Assembly (NCBI GenBank): GCA_002427815.1
Contig: DIZF01000010.1
Span: forward strand, 1-64,000
Direction of reading: 5' to 3'
Source: Ramlibacter tataouinensis
Lineage (GTDB): Bacteria; Pseudomonadota; Gammaproteobacteria; Burkholderiales; Burkholderiaceae_C
DNA length: 64,000 nt
Part shown: one piece after another, positions 16,909-24,554 of the stretch
Numbering within the stretch: position 1 is the stretch's first letter
Layout: each line of letters opens with the position of its first letter
The notes under the pieces: model-generated
The model's database searches: none
What the model saw: only the letters and a program-made list of their open reading frames with translations
Told to the model about the DNA's origin: nothing
Program-made: the position numbers and the translations under genes

Positions 16909-18216
16909 CTAGGCGGGCTTGTGCGCCAGCGCAGGCTGGCGGTTCAGCAGCGCGTACAGCAGGATCGCGCCGAAGGTCGCGGTGCCGATGCCGCCCAGCG
17001 CAAAACCGCCGAACTTGAGGGTGAAGTCGCCCGTGCCCAGCACCAGCGTGATGGCCACGACGATCAGGTTGCGGTTCTGCGAGAAGTCGACCTTGTTGTC
17101 GACCCAGATCTTGGCGCCTGCCGTGGCGATCAGGCCGAATACCACGATAGAGACGCCGCCCATCACCGGCAGCGGGATGGCCTGAATGACGGCGCCGAAC
17201 TTCGGTGAGAAGCCCAGCACGATCGCGATGAACGCGGCAACCACGAACACCGCGGTGGAATAGATCTTGGTCGCCGCCATCACGCCAATGTTCTCGGCAT
17301 AGGTGGTCACGCCGGTGCCGCCGGCGGCACCGCTGATGATGGTGGCCACCCCGTCGCCGATGAACGCGCGGCCGATGTACTGATCGAGGTTGCGACCCGT
17401 CATGGCCGTGACGGCCTTGAGGTGACCGAGGTTCTCCGCCACGAGGATGATCGCGACGGGCACGATCAACATCATCGCGGTGCTGTCGAACACCGGCGCG
17501 GCGAAGCCCGGCGTGCCGATCCAGGCTGCGTTGGCAATCCCGGACAGGTCCAGCGGCTTGCCCAGGCCCAGGCCATTGGCGAGGACGGCATAGATGATGC
17601 TGGCCATGACCAGGCCCACCAGAATCAGCAGGCGTTGCACCATTCCCCGCGTGAAGACCGCGACGACGCCGACGCACACGAAGGTGACGGCCTGCATCCA
17701 CGAATCGAAGTTGCTCGCGGCCATGTTCTTGATCGGGATACCGGCGAGGTTCAGGCCGATCACGGCCACCACAGCGCCGGTGACCACCGGCGGCATGACC
17801 CGCTCGATCCAGTTCGTGCCCACGGCCTGCACGATCGCGCCGATGATGGCGTAGACCACACCACAGGCGATGATGCCGCCCAGGGCCACACCCATGTTGC
17901 CGTTGGGGCCCTTGCCGGCATAGGCGGTGGCCGCGATCACCACGCCGATGAAGGCGAAGCTCGAGCCCAGGTAGCTGGGAACCTTGCCGCCGGTGATGAG
18001 GAAGAACACCAGGGTGCCGACTCCGCTCATGAGGATGGCGATGTTGGGGTCGAACCCCATGAGGATGGGCGCGAGCACGGTGGCGCCGAACATCGCGATC
18101 ACGTGCTGCACGCCCATCGCCGCGGTCTGCGGCCAGGGCAGCCGCTCGTCGGGTGCAATGACGCCGCCCTGCAGCAGCACCGCGGAGGACTTCTCGGTCC
18201 AGTCGAACATTCCCAT
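16909..18216 (-). CDS. Uracil/xanthine permease (NCS2 family, UraA-like)
   Basis: Proton-coupled nucleobase importer of 435 residues with about 14 hydrophobic segments. NCS2 signatures include 'QHVIAMFGATVLAPILMGFDPN', 'PSYLGSSFAFIG' and the substrate motif region 'VAENLGHLKAV', with 'GGTGVTTYAENIGVMAATKI' further on. The ATG at 18216 follows a gaggagcg Shine-Dalgarno; an upstream in-frame ATG adds 34 unconserved residues. It is divergent from acetoacetyl-CoA synthetase. The features favour uracil, though xanthine cannot be excluded. Confidence 0.92.
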   Translation of the reverse strand: MGMFDWTEKSSAVLLQGGVIAPDERLPWPQTAAMGVQHVIAMFGATVLAPILMGFDPNIAILMSGVGTLVFFLITGGKVPSYLGSSFAFIGVVIAATAYAGKGPNGNMGVALGGIIACGVVYAIIGAIVQAVGTNWIERVMPPVVTGAVVAVIGLNLAGIPIKNMAASNFDSWMQAVTFVCVGVVAVFTRGMVQRLLILVGLVMASIIYAVLANGLGLGKPLDLSGIANAAWIGTPGFAAPVFDSTAMMLIVPVAIILVAENLGHLKAVTAMTGRNLDQYIGRAFIGDGVATIISGAAGGTGVTTYAENIGVMAATKIYSTAVFVVAAFIAIVLGFSPKFGAVIQAIPLPVMGGVSIVVFGLIATAGAKIWVDNKVDFSQNRNLIVVAITLVLGTGDFTLKFGGFALGGIGTATFGAILLYALLNRQPALAHKPA

Positions 18217-18369
18217 CTCGCGCTCCTCTTGTTGATGTGCCGCGATGCTAGGGGCAATGCGTGCGGCACACAAGCTCTCGCGCGACTGTCCATCCGGCCA
18301 CGCGCACGCTATTGGCACTCGCCCCGTTCCACTCTGCGGTACGGCCGGCGCCGCGTTAAGCTAGCCGGC

Positions 18370-20478
18370 ATGCACGCGCCCTACGTTCCCCAGATCCGTC
18401 TGTACCAGGATTGGCTGCAGCGCGCCCGCGGCCTGTCGTTCGACAGCTACGACGCCCTGTGGCGCTGGTCGGTGAGCGACCTGCCCGCCTTCTGGCAAAG
18501 CGTCTGGGACTATTTCGATCTGCAATCGCCCACGCCCTACGCGGCCGTGCTGGCCGAAGACCGGATGCCCGGCGCGAAGTGGTTCCAGGGTGCCCAGTTC
18601 AATTACGCGCAGCAGGTGTTTCGCCATGTGGTGCCGGCCCATGCGGCGGGCTTTCCCGCCATCATCAGCCGCAACGAAAAGGGTAGCCACCGCGAGCTGA
18701 GCTGGCCCGAATTGCGGCGTCAGGTGGCCGCGCTGGCACTGCACCTGCAGGCGCAGGGCCTGCAGCCGGGCGACCGGGTCGCGGCCTACCTGCCGAACAT
18801 TCCCGAGGCGATGATCGCTTTCCTGGCGGTGGTGAGCATCGGCGGTATCTGGAGCATCTGCGCGCCCGACATGGGCACCAATGCCGTGCTGGACCGGTTC
18901 CGGCAGATCGAGCCCAAGGTGCTGATCGCCTGCGACGGCGTCACCTACGGCGGCCGCGACTTCGACCGCACCGCCGTGGTCGCCCAGATGCGTGCCGCGC
19001 TGCCCAGCGTGGAGCATGTGATCGTGCACCGCAATCTCGGCGTTGCGGAAGAACGCATGGCCGAGATGGGGCCCTGCACGGACATGGCGGAGGCCACCGC
19101 CCGCGACGATGCCCGGACGGCCGCGTTCCAGCCGCTGTGGCTGCCGTTCGACCATCCGCTCTGGATCGTCTATTCCAGCGGCACCACCGGCCTGCCCAAG
19201 CCGATCGTGCATGGACATGGCGGCACGGTGCTGGTGGCGCTGGCGCTCAAGGCGCTGCACAACGACATCGGCTGCAGCTACGACGCCAACAGCTGGGGCG
19301 AGCGCTTCCATTGGTACAGCTCCACCGGCTGGGTGATGTGGAACGCCCAGACCAGCGGTCTGTTGCACGGCACTACCTGCTGCATCTACGACGGCAATCC
19401 AGGGGGAACGAAGGAGAGATCCGACTGGACCGTGCTGTGGCGATTCGCCGCGGACCTGGGCGTCACTTTTTTCGGCGCGGGCGCGGCCTACTTCGCCAAC
19501 TGCATGAAGGCGGACATCGATCTTTCGGCCTGCGGCGACCTGCGCCCGGTGCGCGCGCTGGGCACCACCGGCTCGCCGCTGTCGGAAGACGCGCAGCGCT
19601 GGGGCACCAGCCAGTTCCGGAAGATCAGAAGGCAGTCAACGCCCGACTTGAGCCCCGCCGGGCCGCCCCAGGGGGCGAGGGCCCCCTTGGGGGACAGCGC
19701 AGCGGCACCAGCCGCAAGCGTGGGGGGCGACATATGGTGGTGCAATATTTCGGGCGGGACCGACTTCGCAGGGGCGTTCATCGGTGGCAACCGCGAGCTG
19801 CCGCTGGTGCCGGGCGAGATGCAGTGCCGCTTGCTCGGTTGCGCCGTTCAGGCCTGGAACGAGCAGGGCCAGCCGGTGACCGGTGAAGTGGGAGAGCTGG
19901 TCTGCACCCGGCCGATCCCTTCCATGCCCCTTTACTTCTGGGGCGACGAGGGAAACCAACGCTATCTCTCATCCTACTTCGACATGTACCCCGGTGTCTG
20001 GCGCCACGGCGACTGGCTGAAGATCATGCCGTCGGGCGGGTGCATCATCTACGGGCGCAGCGACGCCACCATCAACCGCTACGGCCTGCGCATGGGCACC
20101 AGCGAGCTGTACAGCGCTGTCGAGGCCTTGCCCGAAGTGATGGATTCGCTGGTGGTCGACCTCGAGTACTTGGGCCGTGACAGCTATATGCCGCTGTTCG
20201 TCGTCTTGCGCCCGGACGTGGTGCTCGACGAGGCCGTGCGCGCCCGGATCAACAACGCGATCAAGACCGCGCTGTCGCCGCGCTTCGTGCCCAACGATAT
20301 TTTCGCGGTGGCCGAGATCCCCCGGACCCTGTCGGGCAAGAAGCAGGAACTGCCGGTGAAGAAACTGCTGCTGGGCCAGCCGCTGGAGAAGGTGGTCAAC
20401 CGCGATGCGATGGCCAATCCCGGCTGTCTCGATTGGTACGTGGCATTTGCCCGGCAGCGGCAGGCGTCGCCCGGGTAG
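18370..20478 (+). CDS. Acetoacetyl-CoA synthetase, with an in-frame repeat insertion
   Basis: ATP-dependent ligase that activates acetoacetate to its CoA ester, linking ketone body or PHB breakdown to central metabolism. The N-terminal 'WFQGAQFNYAQQVF' is diagnostic, the AMP-binding loop is 'VYSSGTTGLPKPIVHGHGG' and the C-terminal catalytic lysine region is 'LSGKKQELPVKKLL'. At 702 residues it is longer than the usual 650-660. The excess is one block at about residues 421-453, between 'SQFRKI' and 'DIWWCNISGGTDF', encoded by a copy of the GC-rich dispersed repeat. The frame stays open, so the gene may still be functional. Confidence 0.92.
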   Translation: MHAPYVPQIRLYQDWLQRARGLSFDSYDALWRWSVSDLPAFWQSVWDYFDLQSPTPYAAVLAEDRMPGAKWFQGAQFNYAQQVFRHVVPAHAAGFPAIISRNEKGSHRELSWPELRRQVAALALHLQAQGLQPGDRVAAYLPNIPEAMIAFLAVVSIGGIWSICAPDMGTNAVLDRFRQIEPKVLIACDGVTYGGRDFDRTAVVAQMRAALPSVEHVIVHRNLGVAEERMAEMGPCTDMAEATARDDARTAAFQPLWLPFDHPLWIVYSSGTTGLPKPIVHGHGGTVLVALALKALHNDIGCSYDANSWGERFHWYSSTGWVMWNAQTSGLLHGTTCCIYDGNPGGTKERSDWTVLWRFAADLGVTFFGAGAAYFANCMKADIDLSACGDLRPVRALGTTGSPLSEDAQRWGTSQFRKIRRQSTPDLSPAGPPQGARAPLGDSAAAPAASVGGDIWWCNISGGTDFAGAFIGGNRELPLVPGEMQCRLLGCAVQAWNEQGQPVTGEVGELVCTRPIPSMPLYFWGDEGNQRYLSSYFDMYPGVWRHGDWLKIMPSGGCIIYGRSDATINRYGLRMGTSELYSAVEALPEVMDSLVVDLEYLGRDSYMPLFVVLRPDVVLDEAVRARINNAIKTALSPRFVPNDIFAVAEIPRTLSGKKQELPVKKLLLGQPLEKVVNRDAMANPGCLDWYVAFARQRQASPG
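19640..19730 (-). repeat. GC-rich dispersed repeat inserted in frame within acetoacetyl-CoA synthetase
   Basis: Read on the minus strand, this segment has the same order of blocks as the intergenic copy before parB: CCCCCACG, CCCCCAAGGGGGC, CCCTGGGGCGGCCCGGCGG. It supplies about 30 codons that I do not recall in other acetoacetyl-CoA synthetases. Exact ends are uncertain by about 10 bases. Confidence 0.8.
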
Positions 20479-20488
20479 GCGAACGCCG

Positions 20489-21388
20489 TCAGGCCGATTG
20501 CCTGCGGTTCACCAGCACGATGCCAATGGCGACGCCGCACAGCGCCAGCATCAGCTGCGGGGTCAGCGGCTCGTGCAGCAGCGCCACCCCCAGCACCAAC
20601 GCGAACACCGGAGTCAGGAAGGTGAAGGAGGACATTTGCGTGGCCGGGTAATGCCGCAGCAACCACATCCAGGTGAGATAGCTGGCGAAGGCGCCGATCA
20701 CGGTCTGGATCGCGAGCGAGCTCCAGGCGTATGCGGAATAGTCCAATGACCAGGTTTCGCCCAGCGCCAGCGACACCAGCGGTGTCACCACGGCCGTTAC
20801 CGCGATCTGGTAGAACAGCGCCTTCTCGGCGCTGACACGCGACACGGAGCTGGAACGAATGACCAGCGTGGTCAGCCCCCAGAGGGTGCCCGCGCCCAGG
20901 GCGAACGCGTCACCCCGCAATTGCCGGGCCGTGCTGGTGCCGCTGAAGCCCTCGCCAAATGCCGCCGCGACGGCCGCGAAAGCGACGAACAGCCCCAACC
21001 ATTGCACCGGGCGCAATTTCTCGGCGGGAACCAGGCGTGGCAACAGGATCGCCACCACGAACGGCGAGGTGTAGAGAAATACCGTCAGGCGCGAGGCCGT
21101 GGTGTCGCGCAGCCCCAGGTAGATGCAGCTGAATTCGCCGGCGAACAGGCAGCCGGCCAGCAGGCCAGCCGGCAGGGTGCCATCGCGGTCGAACAGCTTG
21201 ACCCCACGCATCGCGCACCACAACCACAGCAGCGCAGTGGCACCGAGAAAACGCAGAGCGGCCTGCCACAACGGCGGCACTTCCGCCACCGTGGTCTTGA
21301 TCAGGATTTGCTGGAAGCCCCAGAACAGGCAGCAGGCCAGCAGCAGCGAGATCGCGAGCGTGTCCAGATACGGTTTGCGATCGGTCAT
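20489..21388 (-). CDS. DMT superfamily (EamA) transporter
   Basis: Inner-membrane transporter of 299 residues with two EamA repeats and about ten hydrophobic spans; 'YLGLRDTTASRLTVFLYTSPFVVAIL' and 'LTWMWLLRHYPATQMSSFTFLTPVFALVLG' are the repeat-end motifs. It is the last gene of a four-gene minus-strand run (hydrolase, Bug receptor, small secreted protein, transporter) and lies 10 bases tail-to-tail from acetoacetyl-CoA synthetase. The substrate is unknown; metabolite or amino acid efflux is usual. Confidence 0.88.
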   Translation of the reverse strand: MTDRKPYLDTLAISLLLACCLFWGFQQILIKTTVAEVPPLWQAALRFLGATALLWLWCAMRGVKLFDRDGTLPAGLLAGCLFAGEFSCIYLGLRDTTASRLTVFLYTSPFVVAILLPRLVPAEKLRPVQWLGLFVAFAAVAAAFGEGFSGTSTARQLRGDAFALGAGTLWGLTTLVIRSSSVSRVSAEKALFYQIAVTAVVTPLVSLALGETWSLDYSAYAWSSLAIQTVIGAFASYLTWMWLLRHYPATQMSSFTFLTPVFALVLGVALLHEPLTPQLMLALCGVAIGIVLVNRRQSA

Positions 21389-21398
21389 CGCCGCGATA

Positions 21399-21578
21399 TT
21401 AGCTGGCCGCCGATCGGCGCGGGCCCAGCGGCACCGGGCAGCCGGGCAGGCCCCCCGAAATCCGGAAGAACGGGTCCTCGAACCAGTTGCGCCGTTCCCC
21501 GGTGGGCGACGGCTGGGCCCGCGCCGAGGCGGCCAGCAGGAGCAGGCGTGCCGCGGATCGCACCGGGCGGGACTTCAT
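21399..21578 (-). CDS. Small secreted protein, 59 residues, possibly a truncated family member
   Basis: A short open frame starting with an ATG that overlaps the stop of the Bug-receptor gene (ATGA) and ending 10 bases before the EamA transporter start. It encodes a signal-peptide-like N-terminus (KSRPVRSAARLLLLAASARAQ, about residues 2-22) and a mature part with 'NWFEDPFFRISGGLPGCPVPLGP'. That pattern of Trp-Phe, Asp-Pro-Phe-Phe and Cys-Pro recalls the start of longer periplasmic proteins in Burkholderiales, so it may be a shortened relative. The position and signal sequence argue that it is real. Confidence 0.55.
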   Translation of the reverse strand: MKSRPVRSAARLLLLAASARAQPSPTGERRNWFEDPFFRISGGLPGCPVPLGPRRSAAS

Positions 21579-22543
21579 TCCAGTTTGATGCCGGCTTCCT
21601 TCACAACCCTGCCCCAGCGCGCCATTTCCTGCGTCATGTATTCCGACATGGCCTCCGGGCTCGACGGCGCCGGTTCCACGCCGGCGTCGAACAGTGCCTT
21701 GCGGGTCTCCGGCGTGTTCATCAGCCGGCCGACTTCGGCGTTCAGCCGGGTCACGATCTCATGCGGTGTGCCGGCCGGCGCCAGCAGTGCCAGCCACACC
21801 GAAGCGTCGTAACCCGGCACACCGGCTTCCTGCAGGGTGGGAACGTCGGGCAACTGCGGAACGCGCTTGGCGGTGGTCACGGCCAGCGCCTTGAGCCGTC
21901 CCAGGGGAACCTGCGCCAGCGCATTCGGAACGCCGGCGAAACTGCTTTCCACCACACCGCCAATGAGATCGGTCATGGCACCCGAGCTGCCCCGGTAGGG
22001 AACGTGCTGCAGCGGGGCTCCGGTGAGTGACACGAACAGCCCGCCCATCAGGTGCTGCGCGCTGCCGTTGCCCGACGACGCGTAATGAATGGTCTCGGGC
22101 GCCGCCTTGGCCAGTGCAATGAACTCCTGCACGTTGTGCGCCGGCACCTTCGGATTGACCAGCAGCACATAGGCCGAATCGACCAGTTTGGACACCGCGG
22201 TGAAGCTTTTGATGGGGTCGTAAGGCAGGTTCTTGTAGATCCAGGGGCTGATCACATGGGTGCTCGACACGATCAACAGCGTGTAGCCGTCGGGCGCGGC
22301 TTTGGCCACGAAGTCGGTGCCGATGGTCGATCCGGCGCCCGCCTTGTTCTCCACGATGAACTGCTGCCCCAGTGCCATGGAGAGCTTCTGCCCCAGGATG
22401 CGCGCCACGACGTCGGTAAACCCGCCCGGCGCAAACGGCACGATCAGCCGGACCGGTTTGGCCGGCCAGCCCTGCGCGAACGCAGCCGGCAGCGACGTTG
22501 CCAGCAACGCTCCCAACAACAGCGCAAAACCACGAGTCTTCAT
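21575..22543 (-). CDS. Bug-family tripartite tricarboxylate transporter substrate-binding protein
   Basis: Periplasmic receptor of 322 residues with a signal peptide (about 1-23, ending AFAQG) and the Bug signature 'PAKPVRLIVPFAPGGFTDVVARIL' immediately after it. The segment 'ENKAGAGSTIGTDFVAKAAPDGYTLL' is also typical. Bug proteins bind small carboxylates or aromatic acids; most are orphans without adjacent TctA/TctB, as here. It lies 5 bases downstream of the hydrolase gene and upstream of the small secreted protein, so it is probably co-transcribed. Confidence 0.93.
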   Translation of the reverse strand: MKTRGFALLLGALLATSLPAAFAQGWPAKPVRLIVPFAPGGFTDVVARILGQKLSMALGQQFIVENKAGAGSTIGTDFVAKAAPDGYTLLIVSSTHVISPWIYKNLPYDPIKSFTAVSKLVDSAYVLLVNPKVPAHNVQEFIALAKAAPETIHYASSGNGSAQHLMGGLFVSLTGAPLQHVPYRGSSGAMTDLIGGVVESSFAGVPNALAQVPLGRLKALAVTTAKRVPQLPDVPTLQEAGVPGYDASVWLALLAPAGTPHEIVTRLNAEVGRLMNTPETRKALFDAGVEPAPSSPEAMSEYMTQEMARWGRVVKEAGIKLE

Positions 22544-22548
22544 GATTG

Positions 22549-23463
22549 TCAGCCCCGGTACGCCGGCTCGGGCAGGGTGAAGAAACTGTGCAGGATCCGG
22601 TACACCATCATGTAGTTCTTCTGCTGGAAGCTGGCGTGCGAAATGCCGGCCATCACGCTGAACTGCTTGTTCATGTTGGGCAGCAATTTGAAGAACTCGA
22701 TCAGATCCTGAAGGCTGGCGATGCCGTCATGCTCCCCGCGCAGGATGATCGAAGGCACCGTGATCTTTTTCGGGTCCAGCAGCGGCAGCCTGGAACACAT
22801 GTCGACGTAGGTCCCCGTCGGCATCGAATCGTCCAGCGTCAGGATGGCATCGGCAAAGGCGTTGACGGTGGCCTCGTCGGCCGTGCCGGGATGGTCGCGC
22901 TGGAAAATGCTGTGCACGAAGGCGCGGTCGATCGGACGGCGGTTTCTGGCCAGGAACTCCGGCAGCTTCTTCCTGCGCTGCTCCAGCGTGGGGCTGCCCT
23001 CGCCGGTCCAGACGAATGCGTCGAGCGCGAGCTTGGCCACCCGTTCGGGATGCCGCTGGGCAAACAGGGCAGCCTTCAGCGCGCCCGAGGAAATGCCGTA
23101 CATCAGCAGCTTGCCGGCACCCGTCTGCTGCAGGACGTACTGGCTGCCCACCGCGAGGTCGTCGGCGCCGTTGCTGATGTCGAAATTGATCTCGCGCTGC
23201 TTGTCGGACCGCCCGTAGCCTTCGTTGTCCATGGTCCAGGTGTCGAAGCCCTGGTCCGAAAACCAGTCCATCGCCGACGAATAGGGACGCCCGGGTACAT
23301 GCAGGTCGAAGGTCGGCTGCGATGCCATCGACGAGCCATGCACGAAGAAAACCGTGCCGGCATGGGGCACCCGGGATGAGGCCTTCTTCTGCCACAAGAA
23401 GAGTCTGATGTCGCCCTTGCGGGTCCAGTGTTCAACGCCGCCAGTCCATTTCACTTCGTTCAT
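22549..23463 (-). CDS. Alpha/beta hydrolase
   Basis: A 304-residue hydrolase. The oxyanion segment 'VFFVHGSSMASQPTFDLHVPG' is near residue 40; the nucleophile elbow is 'MYGISSGALKAA', in which Ser is flanked by Gly-Ile and Ser-Gly, and the charge relay includes 'ILRGEHDGIA' and 'GISHASFQQ'. I start at the ATG at 23463 (MNEVKW), preceded by ggaga; the longer frame adds 15 unconserved residues. It heads the run that includes the Bug receptor and EamA transporter, suggesting hydrolysis of an imported ester or amide. Confidence 0.85.
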   Translation of the reverse strand: MNEVKWTGGVEHWTRKGDIRLFLWQKKASSRVPHAGTVFFVHGSSMASQPTFDLHVPGRPYSSAMDWFSDQGFDTWTMDNEGYGRSDKQREINFDISNGADDLAVGSQYVLQQTGAGKLLMYGISSGALKAALFAQRHPERVAKLALDAFVWTGEGSPTLEQRRKKLPEFLARNRRPIDRAFVHSIFQRDHPGTADEATVNAFADAILTLDDSMPTGTYVDMCSRLPLLDPKKITVPSIILRGEHDGIASLQDLIEFFKLLPNMNKQFSVMAGISHASFQQKNYMMVYRILHSFFTLPEPAYRG

Positions 23464-23542
23464 CGAAAGCAGTCTCCATGTTGTCGCTTCGGGGGGAGCC
23501 GGACGCATTCTCCCATCAGCGCGGCGGCGGGGCCAGCAAGCC

Positions 23543-23989
23543 TCATGCGTGCTGCGTGAGTTTCTCGAGCAGCTTTCTCAGCGCCAGCTTTTCCGTCGCG
23601 CCCAGCGCCCGCAACATGCGCGCCTCGTGCTGCCGGGCCTCGTCCACCAGCGGTTTGACCAGGCGCTTGCCGGCAGCGGTGGCGGCCACCAGCGTGCAGC
23701 GCTGGTCGCCCGCGTCGGCCTGCAAGCTCACCCAGCCCTGTTCGGCCATGCGCTGCACGAGCTTGGTGACTGTCGGCTGTTTGGACAGCACCTCCTGCGC
23801 CAGTTGGCCGATCGTCAATGGCGGGCTGTCATGCAATGTGGCCAGCACCCGCCATTCGATCGAGCTCAGGCCGGCGGCGCGCACCTGTGCGTCGAAGTCC
23901 TTGTAGAGCGCGTAGCTGGCCTGGCCCAGCAAGTAGCCCAGGTAGTCGTCGACGAAGCGCGGAGAGGCCATGATCGATCGGGCAGACAT
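23543..23989 (-). CDS. MarR-family transcriptional regulator
   Basis: A 148-residue winged-helix regulator with the MarR layout: N-terminal dimer helix 'YLGYLLGQASYALYKDF', then 'LSSIEWRVLATLHDSPPLTIGQLAQEVLSKQPTVTKLVQRMAEQGWVSLQADAGDQR', where the recognition helix and wing are evident. Its ATG overlaps the stop of the flavin reductase gene by one base. It probably controls the divergent catabolic genes next to it through the palindrome at 24516-24529. MarR-type regulators control the nicotinate and picolinate pathways in other betaproteobacteria. Confidence 0.92.
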   Translation of the reverse strand: MSARSIMASPRFVDDYLGYLLGQASYALYKDFDAQVRAAGLSSIEWRVLATLHDSPPLTIGQLAQEVLSKQPTVTKLVQRMAEQGWVSLQADAGDQRCTLVAATAAGKRLVKPLVDEARQHEARMLRALGATEKLALRKLLEKLTQHA

Positions 23990-24528
23990 CAGTCGCCCAT
24001 CGCATGTTCGGTGTAGAACCGGCCGCCGTGAAACAGCAGCGGCGACGCGCCCGGACTCCAGCTGCAGCGCTCGACTTCGCCCACGAAGATCACGTGGTCT
24101 CCCTCTTCGTAGCGGCTGCGGTTGAAGCATTCAAAAGTGGCGGCCGCGCCGCTCAGCAGCGGCGCCCCGCACGGGCCCTCGGTGAAGCTGACACCGGCCC
24201 AGCGGTCCAGTCCCTTGAGCGCGAAGCGCTCGGCCAGGGCTTTCTGGTCTGCCGCCAGCACGTTGATCGCATAGTGCGAGCCGGCACGAAAGGCCGGCAA
24301 GGAAGCCGCCGCCTGCGACAGGCTCCACAGCACCAGCGGCGGGTCGAGCGAAACCGAGTTGAAGGAGTTGGCCGTGAGGCCGATCACCTGGCCCTCGCGG
24401 GTGCGCGCCGTCACGATCGTGACGCCCGTCGCAAACATGCCCAGCGCGTTGCGAAACTCGAGAGAGGAGAAGCTCGGCGGCTGGGCTTTGGAGGGTGGGC
24501 TCACGACGCTGTTTGCATGAATATTCAT
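23989..24528 (-). CDS. Flavin reductase family protein (short-chain, two-component oxygenase partner type)
   Basis: A 179-residue NAD(P)H:flavin oxidoreductase of the FMN-binding split-barrel family (HpaC/StyB-like). 'FRNALGMFATGVTIVTAR' and 'GLTANSFNSVSLDPPLVLWSL' are the flavin-binding signatures and 'GGRFY' the usual C-terminal motif. Such enzymes supply reduced flavin to a separate monooxygenase. The ATG at 24528 lies within the 14-bp palindrome; an in-frame GTG eight codons later is an alternative start that would leave the palindrome upstream. It is coupled to the MarR gene and divergent from the dioxygenase operon. Confidence 0.9.
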   Translation of the reverse strand: MNIHANSVVSPPSKAQPPSFSSLEFRNALGMFATGVTIVTARTREGQVIGLTANSFNSVSLDPPLVLWSLSQAAASLPAFRAGSHYAINVLAADQKALAERFALKGLDRWAGVSFTEGPCGAPLLSGAAATFECFNRSRYEEGDHVIFVGEVERCSWSPGASPLLFHGGRFYTEHAMGD

Positions 24529-24529
24529 G
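24516..24529. promoter_or_regulatory. Candidate MarR operator (14-bp perfect palindrome)
   Basis: CATGAATATTCATG is a perfect inverted repeat in the tiny interval between the divergent flavin reductase and dioxygenase genes. AT-rich palindromes of this size at divergent promoters next to a marR gene are the normal operator arrangement. It overlaps the annotated flavin reductase start codon and lies 4 or 25 bases upstream of the two possible dioxygenase starts. Confidence 0.65.
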
Positions 24530-24554
24530 TAGTATGGCCCGAAATCCGCAAACC

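Noticed and set aside
18090..18115. Additional parS-like site around a CACGTG core
   Set aside because: CACGTG hexamers occur here and at several other places, but the flanks do not match the TGTTTC/GAAACA arms.
17422..18369. Long plus-strand open frame upstream of acetoacetyl-CoA synthetase
   Set aside because: It is the antisense shadow of the uracil/xanthine permease; His/Asp/Arg-rich composition without any domain.
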